Source of the DNA: Loxodes magnus
Taxonomy: Eukaryota; Ciliophora; Karyorelictea; Loxodida; Loxodidae
Direction of reading: 5' to 3'
NCBI GenBank assembly: GCA_946699065.1
Contig: CAMPDV010000266.1
Location: 1-64,000, forward strand
DNA length: 64,000 nucleotides
In this document: positions 26,576 through 39,510 of the stretch, one piece after another
Numbering within the stretch: the stretch's first letter is position 1
Layout: each line of letters begins with the position of its first letter
Translations under genes and position numbers: made by a program
The notes under the pieces: model-generated
Told to the model about the DNA's origin: nothing
Seen by the model: the letters and a program-made list of their open reading frames with translations, nothing else
The model's database searches: none

Positions 26576-28705
26576 ATGGCTGAAAATACTAGAACTTCAA
26601 GTATTTAGCCCAGCGAACCTATACTCTTATAGAAATAAAAACAGAAAGAGTAATCTAAATAAGATATTTCAAGTCAGTAAGGCTAAACTGCTAAAAGCGA
26701 AGTCTTGCAAGAGGAACAACTAGGGATGAAAAATAATAAGGAAGAATAAAAATAAAATATAGAGAAGTATGAGAGGAAATATTAGTTAAAATAGTCTATG
26801 TTTTGGAAGAGCAAATATATCTTGGATTTGCTTACATAATTTCTAAATCTAAATGATATAACTTAGTTACAGTAAGTAAATAGACACTTCTATAATTTTA
26901 GTTATCTATTTAAGTAACTAGATAATTATAGAGTAAAAAACGAAATATTATAAACGAAGAATAAGATAGAATGAATTTTGAGATAGATAAGTAAATCTGA
27001 TGTAGAAACAATAGTTCTAGATGGAAACTTTTTGTCTTAAAATGTGTGCCTATAAATTAGGATTAATTTGGAGAAATCTATAAACCTCAGAATTTAAAAA
27101 CTGAAAAATTCCTCTCTAATAAAACTAAAGGAAGTTGTAATACAAAACTGATTCAATAATAATTTTGATTCCTTACCTGATCTATAAAATTTAAAAAGTT
27201 TAACCAGCTTAAAAATTGAAGATACTATAATTATAGATTAAAATTTATACTTTATGCAAGAGCTAACAAATTTAAAATCAGTATATCTCAACAAAGTTGA
27301 ATAGATATCAGGTTAGTTTTTGGTTGACTACTGTCTAAATTTAAATATAAAAGAGTTAGATATAGAGAGTGAAGTAATAAATTATCAAAAGATAATTTAT
27401 TATTTAAAAATAAAGGGATAATACATTCATAACATTAATATAAACTCTAATACTAACTTAGACGAACTTATTGACTTTTGCCCTAACTTAAAAGAAATTT
27501 AAATAAGTTCAACATATAAAGAACCTGATTAGTTTTTAGATAAAGTTAAAAGGTTAAACCTTTAAAGTTTTATCCTTAGAAATACTTAATTCTCAGATTA
27601 GACTTTAAGAGATTTATTTAGTTATCAGAATTAAAATCTTGAAGCAATTGAAATGTTACATAAGAATCCTTTTAATTACGAATTTTTCTAATTTATTCTC
27701 TAAAGCTCTCCTAATATAAAGAATCTATGATGAACTTAAGATAATTTTATAAATTATGTTTATAACTAGTAATAGAATGAAGATTAATAAGATATTAACT
27801 TTGCTTAGTAAAAGTTACTTTCTAGACTCGAAAATATTAATTTTAGAAATTTTCGCATATAAAGTGATTAAATTCTAAGATTTCTTCTTTAAATATCTCC
27901 TAATATTAGAACTATACATTTTTATAACTATGAATAAAATAGTTAATAAGCAAATATGCCTCTGAAAGGAAGTACTTAAGCTCAGATATCACACTAATAT
28001 TTATATTTACAAAATATAATATTTTGGCATTGTAAATATATTAGAGATGAAACTATCAAATTTATAATTTAAAATTCACCTAATTTAACTAGTTTAACGC
28101 TTGTTGGTATGACTCAAATCAGAAACGAAACATTTCATTAATTAGGTATTAACACACCTAAATTAAAGATGATTTGGTTATGAGAATTAGATCAGATAAC
28201 AGATGAAACTCTTAGCTTCATATTTTAAAATTGCACTAAATTAAAATAAATATATATCAAACATAGTAAATAAGGAAGTTAAATAAAATAAAATCTATAA
28301 TCCTAAGGGATAATTAATATTTCTCTTGGAGAGAACATTTCCACGTGTAAAATGTGAATAAAATAGATGGTTTAAATATAAAAGCTAGAATTATTATGAC
28401 TATAGGGAGTAAGTTTAATAAACGAAGATGTAGTTTAAATAATAAAAAATTGTTCTAATTTAAAAGATTTAAATCTTGAAAGTAATGAAGAAATAACGGA
28501 AGCAGCATTCCCTATAAGAGATGAATTTGGATCTTAATATCCAATTTGGAGCAGCTTGAGAAAATTAAACTTAAAAAAATGTTCTAAAGTAAATGTTTAA
28601 TGAATCAATTTAATGGTTCTACAGTTCAAGAAAATAGAAATATAGTGTGAAAGATTGACAAGCTTTAAAGAACAAGAAATGGATTTTGGATTGAGAAGTA
28701 TTTGA
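26576..28705 (+). CDS. F-box/LRR protein, copy 2, intact (709 aa)
   Basis: Likely substrate receptor of a Skp1-cullin-F-box ubiquitin ligase. The frame is continuous from ATG to TGA if TAR is Gln and internal TGA is Trp. Residues 1-72 are Gln/Lys/Glu-rich and disordered-looking. An F-box-like helix set spans about 77-115 (Tyr-Ile-Leu-Asp-Leu-Leu-Thr-Gln-Phe-Leu, Asp-Ile-Thr-Gln-Leu, Val-Asn-Arg-His-Phe-Tyr). From about 170 to 690 there are degenerate leucine-rich repeats of the cysteine-containing type, e.g. Leu-x-x-Leu-x-Leu then Gln-Ile-Thr-Asp-Glu-Thr-Leu near 541. Eight in-frame TGA codons (133, 192, 385, 386, 536, 594, 608, 676) sit with four TGG codons (77, 484, 534, 658). The F-box and LRR assignment is by motif reading only. 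Confidence 0.85.
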
Positions 28706-28914
28706 CTTTGAACTAGAAATAAATTAAACTATTATTTAAAATTATTAAATCTCTTTGTAATTATATAAATTTATTTTATTGCCAAATTAGTTAAAGTAAT
28801 CTTTAAATAAAGTTTATTAAGAAATTGATAAAACAAGTTGTAATCTTATAATCTAATTTGAGAGACTTAAAAAGCTTAATAATGACATAAAATGCTAAAT
28901 AAAGTGTCTATCCC

Positions 28915-29650
28915 TAGAACCAAAATTAAAAGCAGAAAGATATGGACAAAAAATAGAAGAAAATCAGCAAAATTGTAGTATTAAATGGAATTAAGAGAAC
29001 AAGGAATTGATTCAATAATAATTAAAAGAAAAAATTAAGGCTTAAAGCTAAGTAGGAAGAAAAAAGATGATACTACTGCAATTTCAATATAATCTATGGA
29101 AAAGACACAGAAATTTTACAACTTTAAATAAGAACACTGAAAGTAGTAAAAGAAATTGGAGAAAAAAGAAATTAAAATAATAACTAAAACTATTAAGAGA
29201 AAGAGAAGATTACATTGTAAAAAATTTGAGCAATTTACAAGAAAAAAGATATAAAACATTATCTAGGCGAAAGAAGAATTCAAGGACCACATATATGGCA
29301 AGGAGTAGAATTTTAGAGATTTTGAAACTTTTATATTTAGCCTTTAGAGCAATCTGGAGGTTGGCGGGAAAGAGATTGAAATAACTCCATGAACGCCAAG
29401 CATTTAATTATGTCTTATCTGGTGTATTATAAGAGATGCTATATAGGAGTTGGTAAAATCTGTTTTGGCAATTTTAGAATTTTTAAATCTATTAATTGCT
29501 ATATATGAATATTATTTGCATCTTTTTAAGTAATTTTTAGTTTCTAATTTGATTACTAGTTATTATATAAAAAAACAAGTATTTAAATTAAGCTTATATC
29601 AATAGCAAGCTTGTATAATCAAGCGTTCCAAGATGCTAGATTTAAATTAA
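28915..29650 (+). pseudogene. Coiled-coil protein gene, truncated 5' copy
   Basis: Homologous in opposite orientation to the gene at 41930-42836; the shared stretch starts near Lys-Ala-Glu-Arg. The N-terminal third is missing because the repeat-unit junction cuts in at about 28915. The remainder is Lys/Glu/Gln-rich with a long predicted coiled coil, then a more hydrophobic C-terminal part (Leu-Val-Lys-Ser-Val-Leu-Ala-Ile-Leu). Frame changes relative to the other copy are visible, so it is probably dead. Function unknown. Confidence 0.55.
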
Positions 29651-29929
29651 AATGAGAGAATTTCCACAGGATTTAAAGTTTGATTTTTATATTAATAAAG
29701 TTGATAATATGCTTATTAATAGATACTAATTTATATTGCTAATTAATAATTTTTATCTCAGAGCTAATGTAAATTCTTCCTTCTAACTTTTAGATTGCTT
29801 TAGTAGTAATATTAGCAAAGGATTTATTTGATAATATGTAAATAGTACATTAACCATCTTAAATATTCCATTCTAATTAAAAATAAGATAACTCATCAAT
29901 GTTCATAGATATTTCATGCTTTCTTCACT

Positions 29930-30080
29930 TTTCAATTAGTTAATTATTGATAACCTTTTTATTCAATATTGCAGAATTAATTATTAAAGTCAAAATAATT
30001 TAAAGAGAAAGTTAAGTTATGTAGATGCAGGAAATAATAGAATAAATCTAGATAATTTAGAAGATTAAATTAAAACATTC
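29930..30080. repeat. Diverged copy of the region upstream of F-box genes
   Basis: Resembles 8990-9160, the start of ORF Y and adjacent spacer, at low identity. Together with 30740-31395 it shows that an older, more diverged unit remnant lies here. Confidence 0.45.
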
Positions 30081-30600
30081 ATTTTACTTTTTTATAAGAT
30101 AATTAGTAATCAGAAAGTAAAAAAAGAAAGAATCAGCGATAGAAAAATAATTCAATGATTCCCTAAATAACTTTACTAAAGAAAATTACTAGGAAACAGC
30201 TAGAAAAAAATGTCCAAAAACATTTTCTGATTAATAAGAATTTTCGTTTACTTGAAGATATAGTTAGATCAACTCTGTATGACGTGGAATTTAAACTATG
30301 GATAAATATATACACTCCACCTACTTTAACTCCAAAGAAATATATGAAACAGATAGAAGAGCTAGATAATGATTAATGTTACAGATTTAAATAATATAAG
30401 AGAATACAAGAAATTAAACATTGGAAGAAACTTGCAAATCTCAGGCTGAAAAATTCATAAAATGGCTTAAATATAACGGAACTTTATGAAGAAAATACTG
30501 AGTTTAAATTAATTTCACTCAGTCAAAAGTTTGAAACAAATTAATATGAACAAATATTCTTTCTAATCATACCAATATAAAATATTTACCATTTTAGCAA
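30080..30600 (+). CDS. Unknown basic ORF fragment
   Basis: One frame reads as convincing protein with TAR as Gln: a Lys/Arg-rich segment (Ser-Lys-Lys-Arg-Lys), then helical text, then Tyr-Thr-Pro-Pro-Thr-Leu-Thr-Pro-Lys-Lys-Tyr and further charged helices with TGG tryptophans. GC is above background. No family recognised; start and stop are unclear. The stretch is absent from the corresponding place in units 1 and 2, so it is an insertion or was lost there. Confidence 0.38.
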
Positions 30601-30926
30601 ATAAACTTTTTCTTTTCAATGCTTCACATATACTATATTTATAGCATTTCTTTTTACTTTTTCTTTAGTCTATTAATAAAAAAATATGCTTAATTTCAGT
30701 TAATTTTAACTTATATCAGAATTTCTGAATAACAACAGTATAATGAAAAATAAGTAGTATAAGCGATAAAGGTTATTAATAGATGAATATAAAAGATTAG
30801 ATAGTTAAGTAATAAATTAAAGGTAAATATAATAATTCGTATGCTAATTTATTCATTTCATTATTTTTTCTTTCATTTATAGTATAATTTTCCTTTATTA
30901 ACTACCAACTTACTTTTTTTATAAAA

Positions 30927-31395
30927 TACCTTTTAATATTTTAAGTTCAAGCATTTAATCCAATGCTTTCATATTTATACAGAAAAGACTTAAGTGTTGA
31001 TAAAATGAATCAAAGTAAAAATGAAACGATTTATTAGCTTAGTATTTACTCACCTAAACTAGAGAGTATTAATTTAAGAAATGAACCATATAACAGATGA
31101 AACTCTCTGCCTTATTTTTTTAATTGCACGTATTTAAAGAAAATTTCCATCAAATAAATTAAAAATCCTAAAAGGAAAGTTAAATAATATAAAATATATG
31201 AAACTAAGAGTTAATTAATATATCTCTTAAAATGTAAATAAAATAAATGATTCTATATTTAAAATCATTAGAAATAGAGTGGGTCAAGATTCTAGAATAA
31301 TCTTTAATAGGTAGATTTCCCATTTGGAGCTGACGTGACTTATTGGACAAATAGAACGAACAACAAGAAGTATTAAAACACTTTGTTTAATATTA
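30927..31395 (+). pseudogene. F-box/LRR fragment with internal deletion
   Basis: The sequence before 30927 matches the F-box gene upstream block, but the ATG has become ATA. After about 50 bp the fragment jumps to the C-terminal LRR region (Lys-Met-Asn-Gln, Asn-Glu-Thr-Ile, Ser-Pro-Lys-Leu-Glu) and then decays. The F-box and most repeats are deleted. It cannot encode the protein. Confidence 0.75.
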
Positions 31396-31409
31396 AATAT
31401 TAATATAGA

Positions 31410-31447
31410 AAGAACTCGCGCCAATGAGGTGCTACGCGCTCTATAAT
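31410..31447 (+). repeat. Short hairpin-forming repeat
   Basis: The copy CTCGCGCCAATGAGGTGC then TACGCGCTC lies just after the F-box fragment rather than upstream of a gene. Same family as 9473-9510. Confidence 0.6.
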
Positions 31448-31611
31448 CATATTTATTTATCAAATACTTTACTATTTTAGAATTTTAATACTTATACAAG
31501 AATTTTAGAAAGATAATTTATTTAAATTAGAGAATATTAATGATATTTCTAAATTAGTTTAAATATGGAATCGTTAAATTTTAAATAATATTTTATTTAT
31601 TTGTTTATAAT

Positions 31612-33754
31612 TCAAAATTCAATATTTCTCAAATCAAAATCCATTTCTTTATTTTCTTGTGCTTTTTTCACGACTTCAGGTAATATTTTAATTTTTGTTT
31701 ATTACTATCACATTTAAATGATTCATTACATATTTACTTTTGAACATTTCTTTAAGCTTAACTCTTTCGAGTTTATCCAAACTGAATATTAAGACCTAGA
31801 TTCATCTCAAATAGGAAAAGCTTCTTCCGTTATTTCGTCATTGTCTTCAAGATTTAAAGTTCGTAACTTAGAACAATTTTTTATTATTTAAGCTACGTCT
31901 TTGTTTACTAACTATAGGTCTATTAGTTATAATGTTTCTAAATTTTATATTTAGACCATTTATTTAATAAAATTATTACATTCAAGATTGTATACTCCTT
32001 TAGTTATTTCTTAGGATTATAAATTTAACGTTATTTAGCTTTTCTTTAAACCTTATTTTCTTTGTTTGATGGAGATTTTTTTTAAATTTATACAGTTTTT
32101 GAAGATGAAACAGAGAGTTTCATTTGTTATATGATTCATTTCTCCCAAATCAAATCTCTCTAATTTTGTTAGGTAAGTACCTATCTAGTGAAATGTTTCG
32201 TTTGTAATTTGATTCATTTTCTCAATTCCTAAGCTTCTTAGATTAGGTGAGTTTTAGATTATGTATAAAATAGTTTCATCTCTAACAAATTCGCATTATC
32301 AAAAGTAAATAATCTCTAACTTACAAAATTAGTGCTATATCTAAGCTAAGATGTATTCTTTCAGTTGCATATTTGCTTATTAGAAACTAACTTAATTTTA
32401 AACATTTTTGAACATTAATGATCTAGTATTTGGAGCCTTTTAGAGTAGAAGTCTTAAAATTAGATCACTTTATTAATAAACATTTTTGAGAGAAACTTCT
32501 TACAGATTAGCAAGTAACTTCTGCTCTACAAAGTTAATACCTTAATAATGTTCACTCTATTGGTAGTTTTCAGCCTAATTATTTTAATTATCTTCAGTTA
32601 ATATTAGATTCTTTATATTAGGAGAGCTTTAAAGAATTAGTTGAAAAAGCTCTTATTTAAAAGGATTTTTATGTAGCATTTCGATAGTTTCAAGATTTTA
32701 ATGCTGAATAGCAAATAGATTTCTTAAAGCTTAGTCTGAGAATTCACAATTTCAAATGGATAAAATTTTAAAATCTAAATTTTTAATTTTTTCTAAAAGT
32801 TAATCAGATTCTTTATAAACTGATCTTATATCAATTTTCATTAAGTTAGGACAAAAATCAATAAATTATGTTATTTTTTTATTAAAGTTTATATTAATGT
32901 TATGAATATATTATCCCTTTAATTTAAAATAATCTTTCATCTTTTAATAATCTATCATTTCACTCCTTATAATTAACTCTTATATATAGAGATTTAGACA
33001 ATAGTCAACCAAAAACTAACCTGTTATCTCATTAACTTAAGAAAGCTATACTGATTTTAAATTTACTAACTCTTACATAAAGTATAAATTTTAATCTCTA
33101 ATTATAGTAACTTCAATTTTTAAGTTGGTTAAACTTTTTAAATTTTATAGATTAGGTAAAGAATCAAAATTATTATTAAATCAGTTTTTTATTATAACTT
33201 CCTTTAGTTTTATTAGAGAGGAATTTTTCAGTTTTTAAATTCTGAGATTTATGGATTATTCTAAATTATTCCTAATTATAGGAACTCATTTTAAGACAAA
33301 AGATTTCTATCTAGAACTATTGTTTCTACATAAGATTTAATTATCTATCTCAAAATTCATTCTATCTTATTCTTCGTTTATAATGTTTCGTTTTTACTCT
33401 ATAATTATCTAGTTCCTTAAATAGATATCTAAAATTATAGAAATATTTATTTACTTACTGTAACTAAGCTATATCACTAACATTTAGAAATTGCGTAATT
33501 TAATAAAGTATATATTTATTATTCCATAACATCTACTAATTTTACTAATATTTTCTCTCATACTTCTCTATATTTTATTTTTATTCTTTCTTATTATTTT
33601 TCATCCCTAGTTGTTCCTCTTGCAAGACTTCATTCTAAAGATTTTAATATTACTGACTTGAAATATCTTATTCAGATTACTCTTTCTGTTTTTATTTCTT
33701 TAAGAGTATAGATTCACTGGGTTAAATACTCGACGTTCTAGTATTTTCAGCCAT
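31612..33754 (-). pseudogene. F-box/LRR protein, copy 3, degenerate
   Basis: Starts at the conserved Met-Ala-Glu-Asn (33754) and keeps the F-box region, the conserved TGA-as-Trp site after Lys-Ile-Glu and the second TGA-Trp site. Frameshifts follow, for example a lost base near 33273 in the segment equivalent to Val-Cys-Leu-Gln-Ile-Arg and another near the C-terminus (about 31740). The ending differs (Leu-Arg-Asn-Ile-Glu-Phe then TGA) from the usual Arg-Ser-Ile TGA. It is more diverged than the arm copies and oriented away from copy 4. Confidence 0.75.
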
Positions 33755-33979
33755 TTTATAATAAATGCTTAAAGGGTAGTTAATAAAGGTAAATTATGAT
33801 ATAAATGAAAGAAAAAGTTATAGTTATGAAATAAATAATTTAGCAACTTAGATTATGATATTTACCTCTAATTTATTACTTAACTATTTATCTGTTATAT
33901 TCACTTATTTATAAACTTTATCATATATACTGCTTATTTTCCATTATACTATTATTATATACTTTATTAATAAAAATAG

Positions 33980-34354
33980 ATGTCACCCACGGTTGGAAGT
34001 ACTAGTATGTATCTGGTTCAGTTTATACTGTATTGTGAGTAATCTCGAATTTTTTCCACCACGAATAAGATGGACAGTTATAGAAGTGAAATGCCTAACT
34101 TGCCTACAGATTCTAGCAAGCGATACGAAGGTTTGACTGATGGGCCATTTAATATCCTTAATCTCTAATTCTTATTTATATTTTATTTAAGAAGATTGAT
34201 ATTTACATCAATGCTCAGAAATAAATTTTTAATAAGAAAATTCCCAATTTAGAAATTTACACGTCTCAATAGTGGCCAGACTAAGACTGAAAAAATTAGT
34301 GAGAGCATTTGCATTGATATAAATGATTAAGTCGTGACATACCTAGTAACATGA
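33980..34354 (+). CDS. Possible small ORF in GC-richer patch (124 aa)
   Basis: ATG at 33980 to TGA at 34352 with no internal TGA. The first 60 codons lie in sequence far less AT-rich than its surroundings (33980-34160). The translation is Ser/Thr/Asn-containing (Met-Ser-Pro-Thr-Val-Gly-Ser-Thr) with no recognised domain. A non-coding RNA gene is an alternative for this patch. It lies in the spacer between the divergent F-box copies 3 and 4 and occurs once in the window. Confidence 0.3.
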
Positions 34355-36287
34355 CATCACTTTGATTAATTAATTAATTTTTTTATTTAGACTATGTTCT
34401 TTTACTATCTAAATATCTATATTTATACTATAATTTCTTGTATCTTGTTAAGTTTAGCTACATTTTCCTATTTTTGACGAAAATAATTTATTCTATATTT
34501 TGAAGAGAAAACTTTTAAAATTACTAGCCATTAAAAAAATATTGAATGTATATGAAGCTAAACAGATGATAAAGAATAGGTTCATAAGATAAATAATAGA
34601 TTTATTAGTTTTTTTTAATTATAAGTTAAATCTAAAAGTAGGTAATAAGGCATAAAGACTAGATTGATTTAATAAAAGTATTTAGATGAATTAAAAGGGT
34701 AATTATTGATTTAAATATATTACTTATTATTTACTCTATTTATCATTATAATATTTTATTCTCTTTTTTTAAGTAATTTGATTATGAAACTCTTATGGCA
34801 GTAATTTTAAATTTTTAATATAATTTAGTTAGGAAAATGCTAATATTTACTATTATTCCCTTTTAATTATACTGTAGATGAGAATTCTTTCTATATAGTA
34901 TTATAAATGATGCTTATATTTTTAATTTCTATTATATCTCAAATTTATTGTATTTTAGATGTAAGTTATAAAGTATTATTTATATCCTTTTTAGTTATTT
35001 GGTAATAAAATATAAAAATGAAGACTAAGATAATAACATTTGATGCATAGAAAAATAAAAGCATGTAGATATAAATTAAACTAGAGTAATTTAAATTATA
35101 ACTAAATATTTAAAAATAAAAGTAAATTAAAAATAAGTAGAAGTAATAAAAGATTCCTAGCATCTAATTAATTAAATCAAATAAAAACTTCTAATCAAAC
35201 TAAAAGTTTAATTGAAAGTAACTAAGATACAAATTTATTATAGAGATAAATAATTTAATTATTTAATATTTCCTATCATTTTAATTGTAATTGTAATACT
35301 ATTATTTATTTCACTTCTTATCAACATCTAGTTACTTATTCTCAATATTGCATTATATTTTTAAATACCAAGAAAAATATACCCTTATACTTATTATCAA
35401 TAGTCTACATTATTTTTCCACATTAATTTTAAACTAAAATAATTTATTTATGTACGTATCATAGCAATTCTGCCTCATTAATGAAATGGTTAAAATTAAA
35501 CAACTTTATGCAAATAAAAAAATAACTTTTCAAGTTTTTTTATCTATAAAAATTAGATTCCATTCCAATATCTTTTGAAAAATATTGCAATAAAAATGCA
35601 AAAGAAGAAGGAAATAACATTCTTCAATGAATCCTTATTAAAAGAGTACTAGTTACCTTGCTCAATTTTGATTAATAAATTAAATAAAAAATTTCTGTAA
35701 GTTAAATTAAAAATTACTAGTTTATTAATTAGTATTTTGATTTCTATTATTTAGCAAAGTTTGAAGATATAAATTTCTAGTAATTGTAAAAAGATTATTA
35801 TTTCATACATTAAAAGGAAATAAAAATATATTTGTATTAGTTTAAAGAAGTTAATATTGGAAATTAAATAATACCAAGAAAAGCTGGAAAAAAGTTATGC
35901 AAAACCGAAGTAAGTAAAATGCTTTTTACTTTAAGCTTCTTTTCTTGTATGAAAAGCCAAATAAGGGAAATTTGAATTTAATTTAATAAAATTAATTGCA
36001 TAATAAAAATATAAAATATATTTTCAATAAATTATATAAGTATTTTTTCATTTTTTTGCATTTAGTTATCTATTTTACATCAATTTAATAAAAAGCTAAT
36101 TAAAAAATTTTAAAGTAAAAAAGTATAAATTAGATAAAATAATAAATGAAAATATAAATAAATTAACTAATTAATTAAATTTATGTGACGTCTCTTTTAA
36201 TTGGTTTTAAACAAGTTAATTAAAAATAACTTTAAATGTTATCTTGATTATATCTTACTTCTTGCATTGACATCGAGACATCATATT
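34355..36287. other. AT-rich spacer, nothing seen
   Basis: Extremely AT-rich with long A and T runs, no conserved copy elsewhere in the window and no convincing frame. It covers the approximate centre (about 36.1 kb) of the giant inverted repeat. Confidence 0.55.
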
Positions 36288-36434
36288 TCATCAAACTGGA
36301 ATTATTTTTCTTTTAATATCTTGAATCTGGTTTAGATAAAACAATCTCTAAGATAGATGCAATAAAATAAAAATTGACTAGACTTCTCTATTCATTTCCT
36401 CTTCATCTTGTTTTATTACCTTGTTTGCCGACAT
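36288..36434 (-). CDS. Possible 47-aa ORF with double TGA end
   Basis: ATG-TCG at 36434 with AT-rich leader. The translation starts Met-Ser-Ala-Asn-Lys-Val-Ile-Lys-Gln-Asp-Glu-Glu-Glu-Met and ends at tandem TGA TGA, the same arrangement as the LINE ORF end. If TGA is Trp here it would run further. No family recognised. Confidence 0.25.
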
Positions 36435-36876
36435 TTAAAATAAGAGATATTAGACTTCTTTATAAATCTTAGCCACCCTTATCTGTAGTGGCATCCAGAA
36501 AGAAACCCTAATGATTACATAGTAATCCGTATTTAAAATGTAAATATCTAAAGAAACTAAAGCACTTTTAAATATTTGATATAAAATAAATATAATAATT
36601 ATTATCTTAATATTAGTCCTTTTAATACCTAATTATCTATAAACAAATATATCTAATAATTAAAATTAATCTAAATAATATCAGATAAATTAAAAGTAAG
36701 TAGTATATATGATAAAGGTTACTAATAAGCTAATACATAAAATTAAAACGTTAAGTAATAGATTAGGCTAAATATTATTATTTATATGCTTAATTATTTA
36801 TTTTATAATTCTAACTTTTCTTTTTCTTATATCATAATTTACCTTTATTAACTACCTTTTAAACATTTATTATAAA

Positions 36877-39020
36877 ATGGCTGAAAATACTAGAACTTCA
36901 AGTATTAAGCCTAGCGAACCTATACTCTTATAGAAATAAAAACAGGAAGAGTAATCTAAATAAGATATTTCACTTCAGTAAGGCTAAACTGTTAAAAATA
37001 AAACCTTATAAGAGGAACAACTAGGGATTAAAAATAATAAGGAAGAATAAAAATAAAATATAGAGAAGCATGAGAGGAAATAATAGCTAAAATAGTCTAT
37101 GTTTTGGAATAGCAAATATATCTTGGATTTGCTTACTAAATTTCTAAATCTAAATGATATAGCTTAGTTATAGTAAGTAAATAGATATTTCTATAATTTT
37201 AGTTATCTATTTAAGGAATTGGACACTTAAATAATATAAAATGATATTTAAATTACAAAGAATAAGATAGAATGAATTTTAAAATAAATAAGCTATTCTG
37301 ATGTAGAAAAAATAGTTCTAGATGGAGATTTTTTATCTTAAAATGTGTGTGTATAAATTAGGAATAATTTAGAAAATTCCATTAATCATAGAATTTCAAA
37401 ACTGAAAAATTCCTCTCTAATGAAGTTAAAAGAAGCTGTAATACAAAGCTGGCGTAATGATAACTTTGAATCTCTGCCTAACCTTTCAAATTTTAAAAGC
37501 TTAACAATTTTATAAATTTATGATACTAAAGTTAGAGATTAACATTTATATTTCATTGAATGCTTAGAAAATTTAAAATAAATATGCCTCTCATAAGTTA
37601 ATGAGATAACAGGTTAGTTTTTGGTAGACTACTGTCTAAATTTAAATATAAAAGAGTTAGATATAGAGAGTGAAGCAATAAATTACTAAACAGTGAAAGA
37701 TTATCTAAAAATAAAGGGATAATACATTCATAGCATTAATATAAACTCTAATGAAAAAGTAGATAAACTTATTGATTTTTGCCCTAACTTAAGGATAGTT
37801 GAATTAGAATCATCTTATAAATAACCTGATAAACTTTTAGAGAAAATTAGAAAATTAGACCTTCAAAGCATAAGCATTTGCACGTAATTTTCAGATAAGA
37901 CTCTAAATTATTTGATCGTAAGTATGAAAATCTTGAAAGTATTTAAATGTTTTATGAAAATCCATTTAAATACAAACTATTCTGACTAATTCTCTAAAGC
38001 TCTCCTAATATTAAGAATCTAAGATGAATTTAAGGTAATTACCATATCTAAGTTGATAACTAGTAATAGAGTGAAGACTAATCAGATATTAACTTTGCAC
38101 AGTTTAAATTATTTTCTAGTCTTGAGAAGCTTTTTGTTAATAATGTTTGATAATAAAGTGATTGAATTTTAAGGTTTCTACTTTAAAAAAGTCCTAATAT
38201 TAGATAAATATAGTTTAACAATATGTACAGCTAAGCAAGTAACATATAATAAGTAAATATGCAATAGAAAGAAATTATCTTAGCTTAGATTCCTCACTAA
38301 TTTTGCTAGTTAGAGCATATTTGCTTTTGATAATGTGACTCAATTAAAGATGAAACTTTCTTATTCATTATTTAAAATTCACCTAATCTAAGAAGTTTAG
38401 GCTTGGATAAAATGAATCAAATTAGAGATGAAACATTTCAATAGCTAGGTATTTATTCCTCTAAATTAGAGAGTATTAATTTAAGAGAAATTAATCATAT
38501 AACAGATTAAACTCTAAGCTTTATCTTTAAAAACTGCACTAATTTCTAGAAAATTTTCATAAGCCAAAGTTAATAAATTTAAAAATAAAATACATCAACA
38601 TAAAAACTATAGCTATAGGAGTTAACTAATACTTCTTATGGAAAGAGCAGGTTTACATGTAAAACGTGAATAAAATAAATGAATCAATTACAAAATTTAA
38701 AATAATTAGAACTAGAGGGGCTATGTTTAGTAAATGAAGATGTAGTTTACATAATAAAAAATTGTTATAAGTTAAAAATTTTAAATTTGCAAAATAATAA
38801 AGAAATAACGGAAGAAGCGTTTTCTATTAGAGATGAATCTGGATCTTATTATCCAATTTGGAAAAACTTGAGAACATTAAACTTAAGATAGTGTTCTAAA
38901 GTAAATATTTAATGGATAAATTTAATGACTCAACAGTTTACGAAAATAGAATTCGTATGTGACAGAATGAAAGTATCACACGAAGATAAAATAATGGATT
39001 TTGATTTGAGAAGTATTTGA
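36877..39020 (+). pseudogene. F-box/LRR protein, copy 4, one frameshift
   Basis: Full-length relative of the 709-aa gene, the most diverged of the near-complete copies. It reads from Met-Ala-Glu-Asn through the F-box to about 37905, where one base is missing before Lys-Tyr-Glu-Asn-Leu-Glu, then continues in the other frame to Asp-Leu-Arg-Ser-Ile TGA. It is informative for the code: at two sites where other copies have TGA it has TGG (37450-37452 after Gln-Ser; 38913-38915 after Ile-Gln). Conversely it has TGA at 38328-38330 where copy 2 has TGG. The single frameshift could be real or an assembly error. Confidence 0.8.
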
Positions 39021-39189
39021 CTTTGAATAAGAAAAATAATTTAAGTATTCATTAAAAGTAAATTTATTTAATAATTCTATTCTTTCACAATATCTATTAA
39101 ATAAAACTTTAGTAATTCAAAAATTAAGTTTATAATTATTCAGTTGTTTCAAATATAAAAATAAATATTTTTAATATATTAAATAAATA

Positions 39190-39510
39190 ATGGAGTTCAC
39201 CTGGAAATTGACTTTGGACTCTTTTAGTTAGCATTCAAGCAAGTGGAGATTTCAATTAATACTGAAAACTAATACTGTTTGGAAGCTTTCAGCTATGAGG
39301 ACAAAATAATTTCATTCTGATCTCATCCTTTCTAGCCATTCTAGAGGAAAGGAAAGTATAATATAAGTGGTATCATAGAAAAAGCAAGAAATTGAGCGTT
39401 TATGTGGGTTCGATAAAGCTAAAAGGCGAACCTTTCTCTCCCTAACTAAAAGACTGTGTAGGACTTTGTTAGTCCGCCATCTTATCTTCCTCCTACAATC
39501 CAATTTTCCT
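39190..39510. other. GC-richer unique patch with stem-loop potential
   Basis: Less AT-rich than its neighbourhood. On the minus strand GGACT-AACAA-AGTCC (about 39453-39468) can pair, with GTAGGA and TCCTAC around it. A GGTTCGA string (39408-39414) resembles a tRNA B box, but no cloverleaf could be drawn. A 63-codon basic ORF (39312-39503, minus) is present. It could be an RNA gene, a SINE or a coding remnant. Confidence 0.3.

Noticed and set aside
30080-30600. Frameshift at the run of seven A near 30206
   Set aside because: One frame reads across the run with a continuous basic protein, so a shift is not required.
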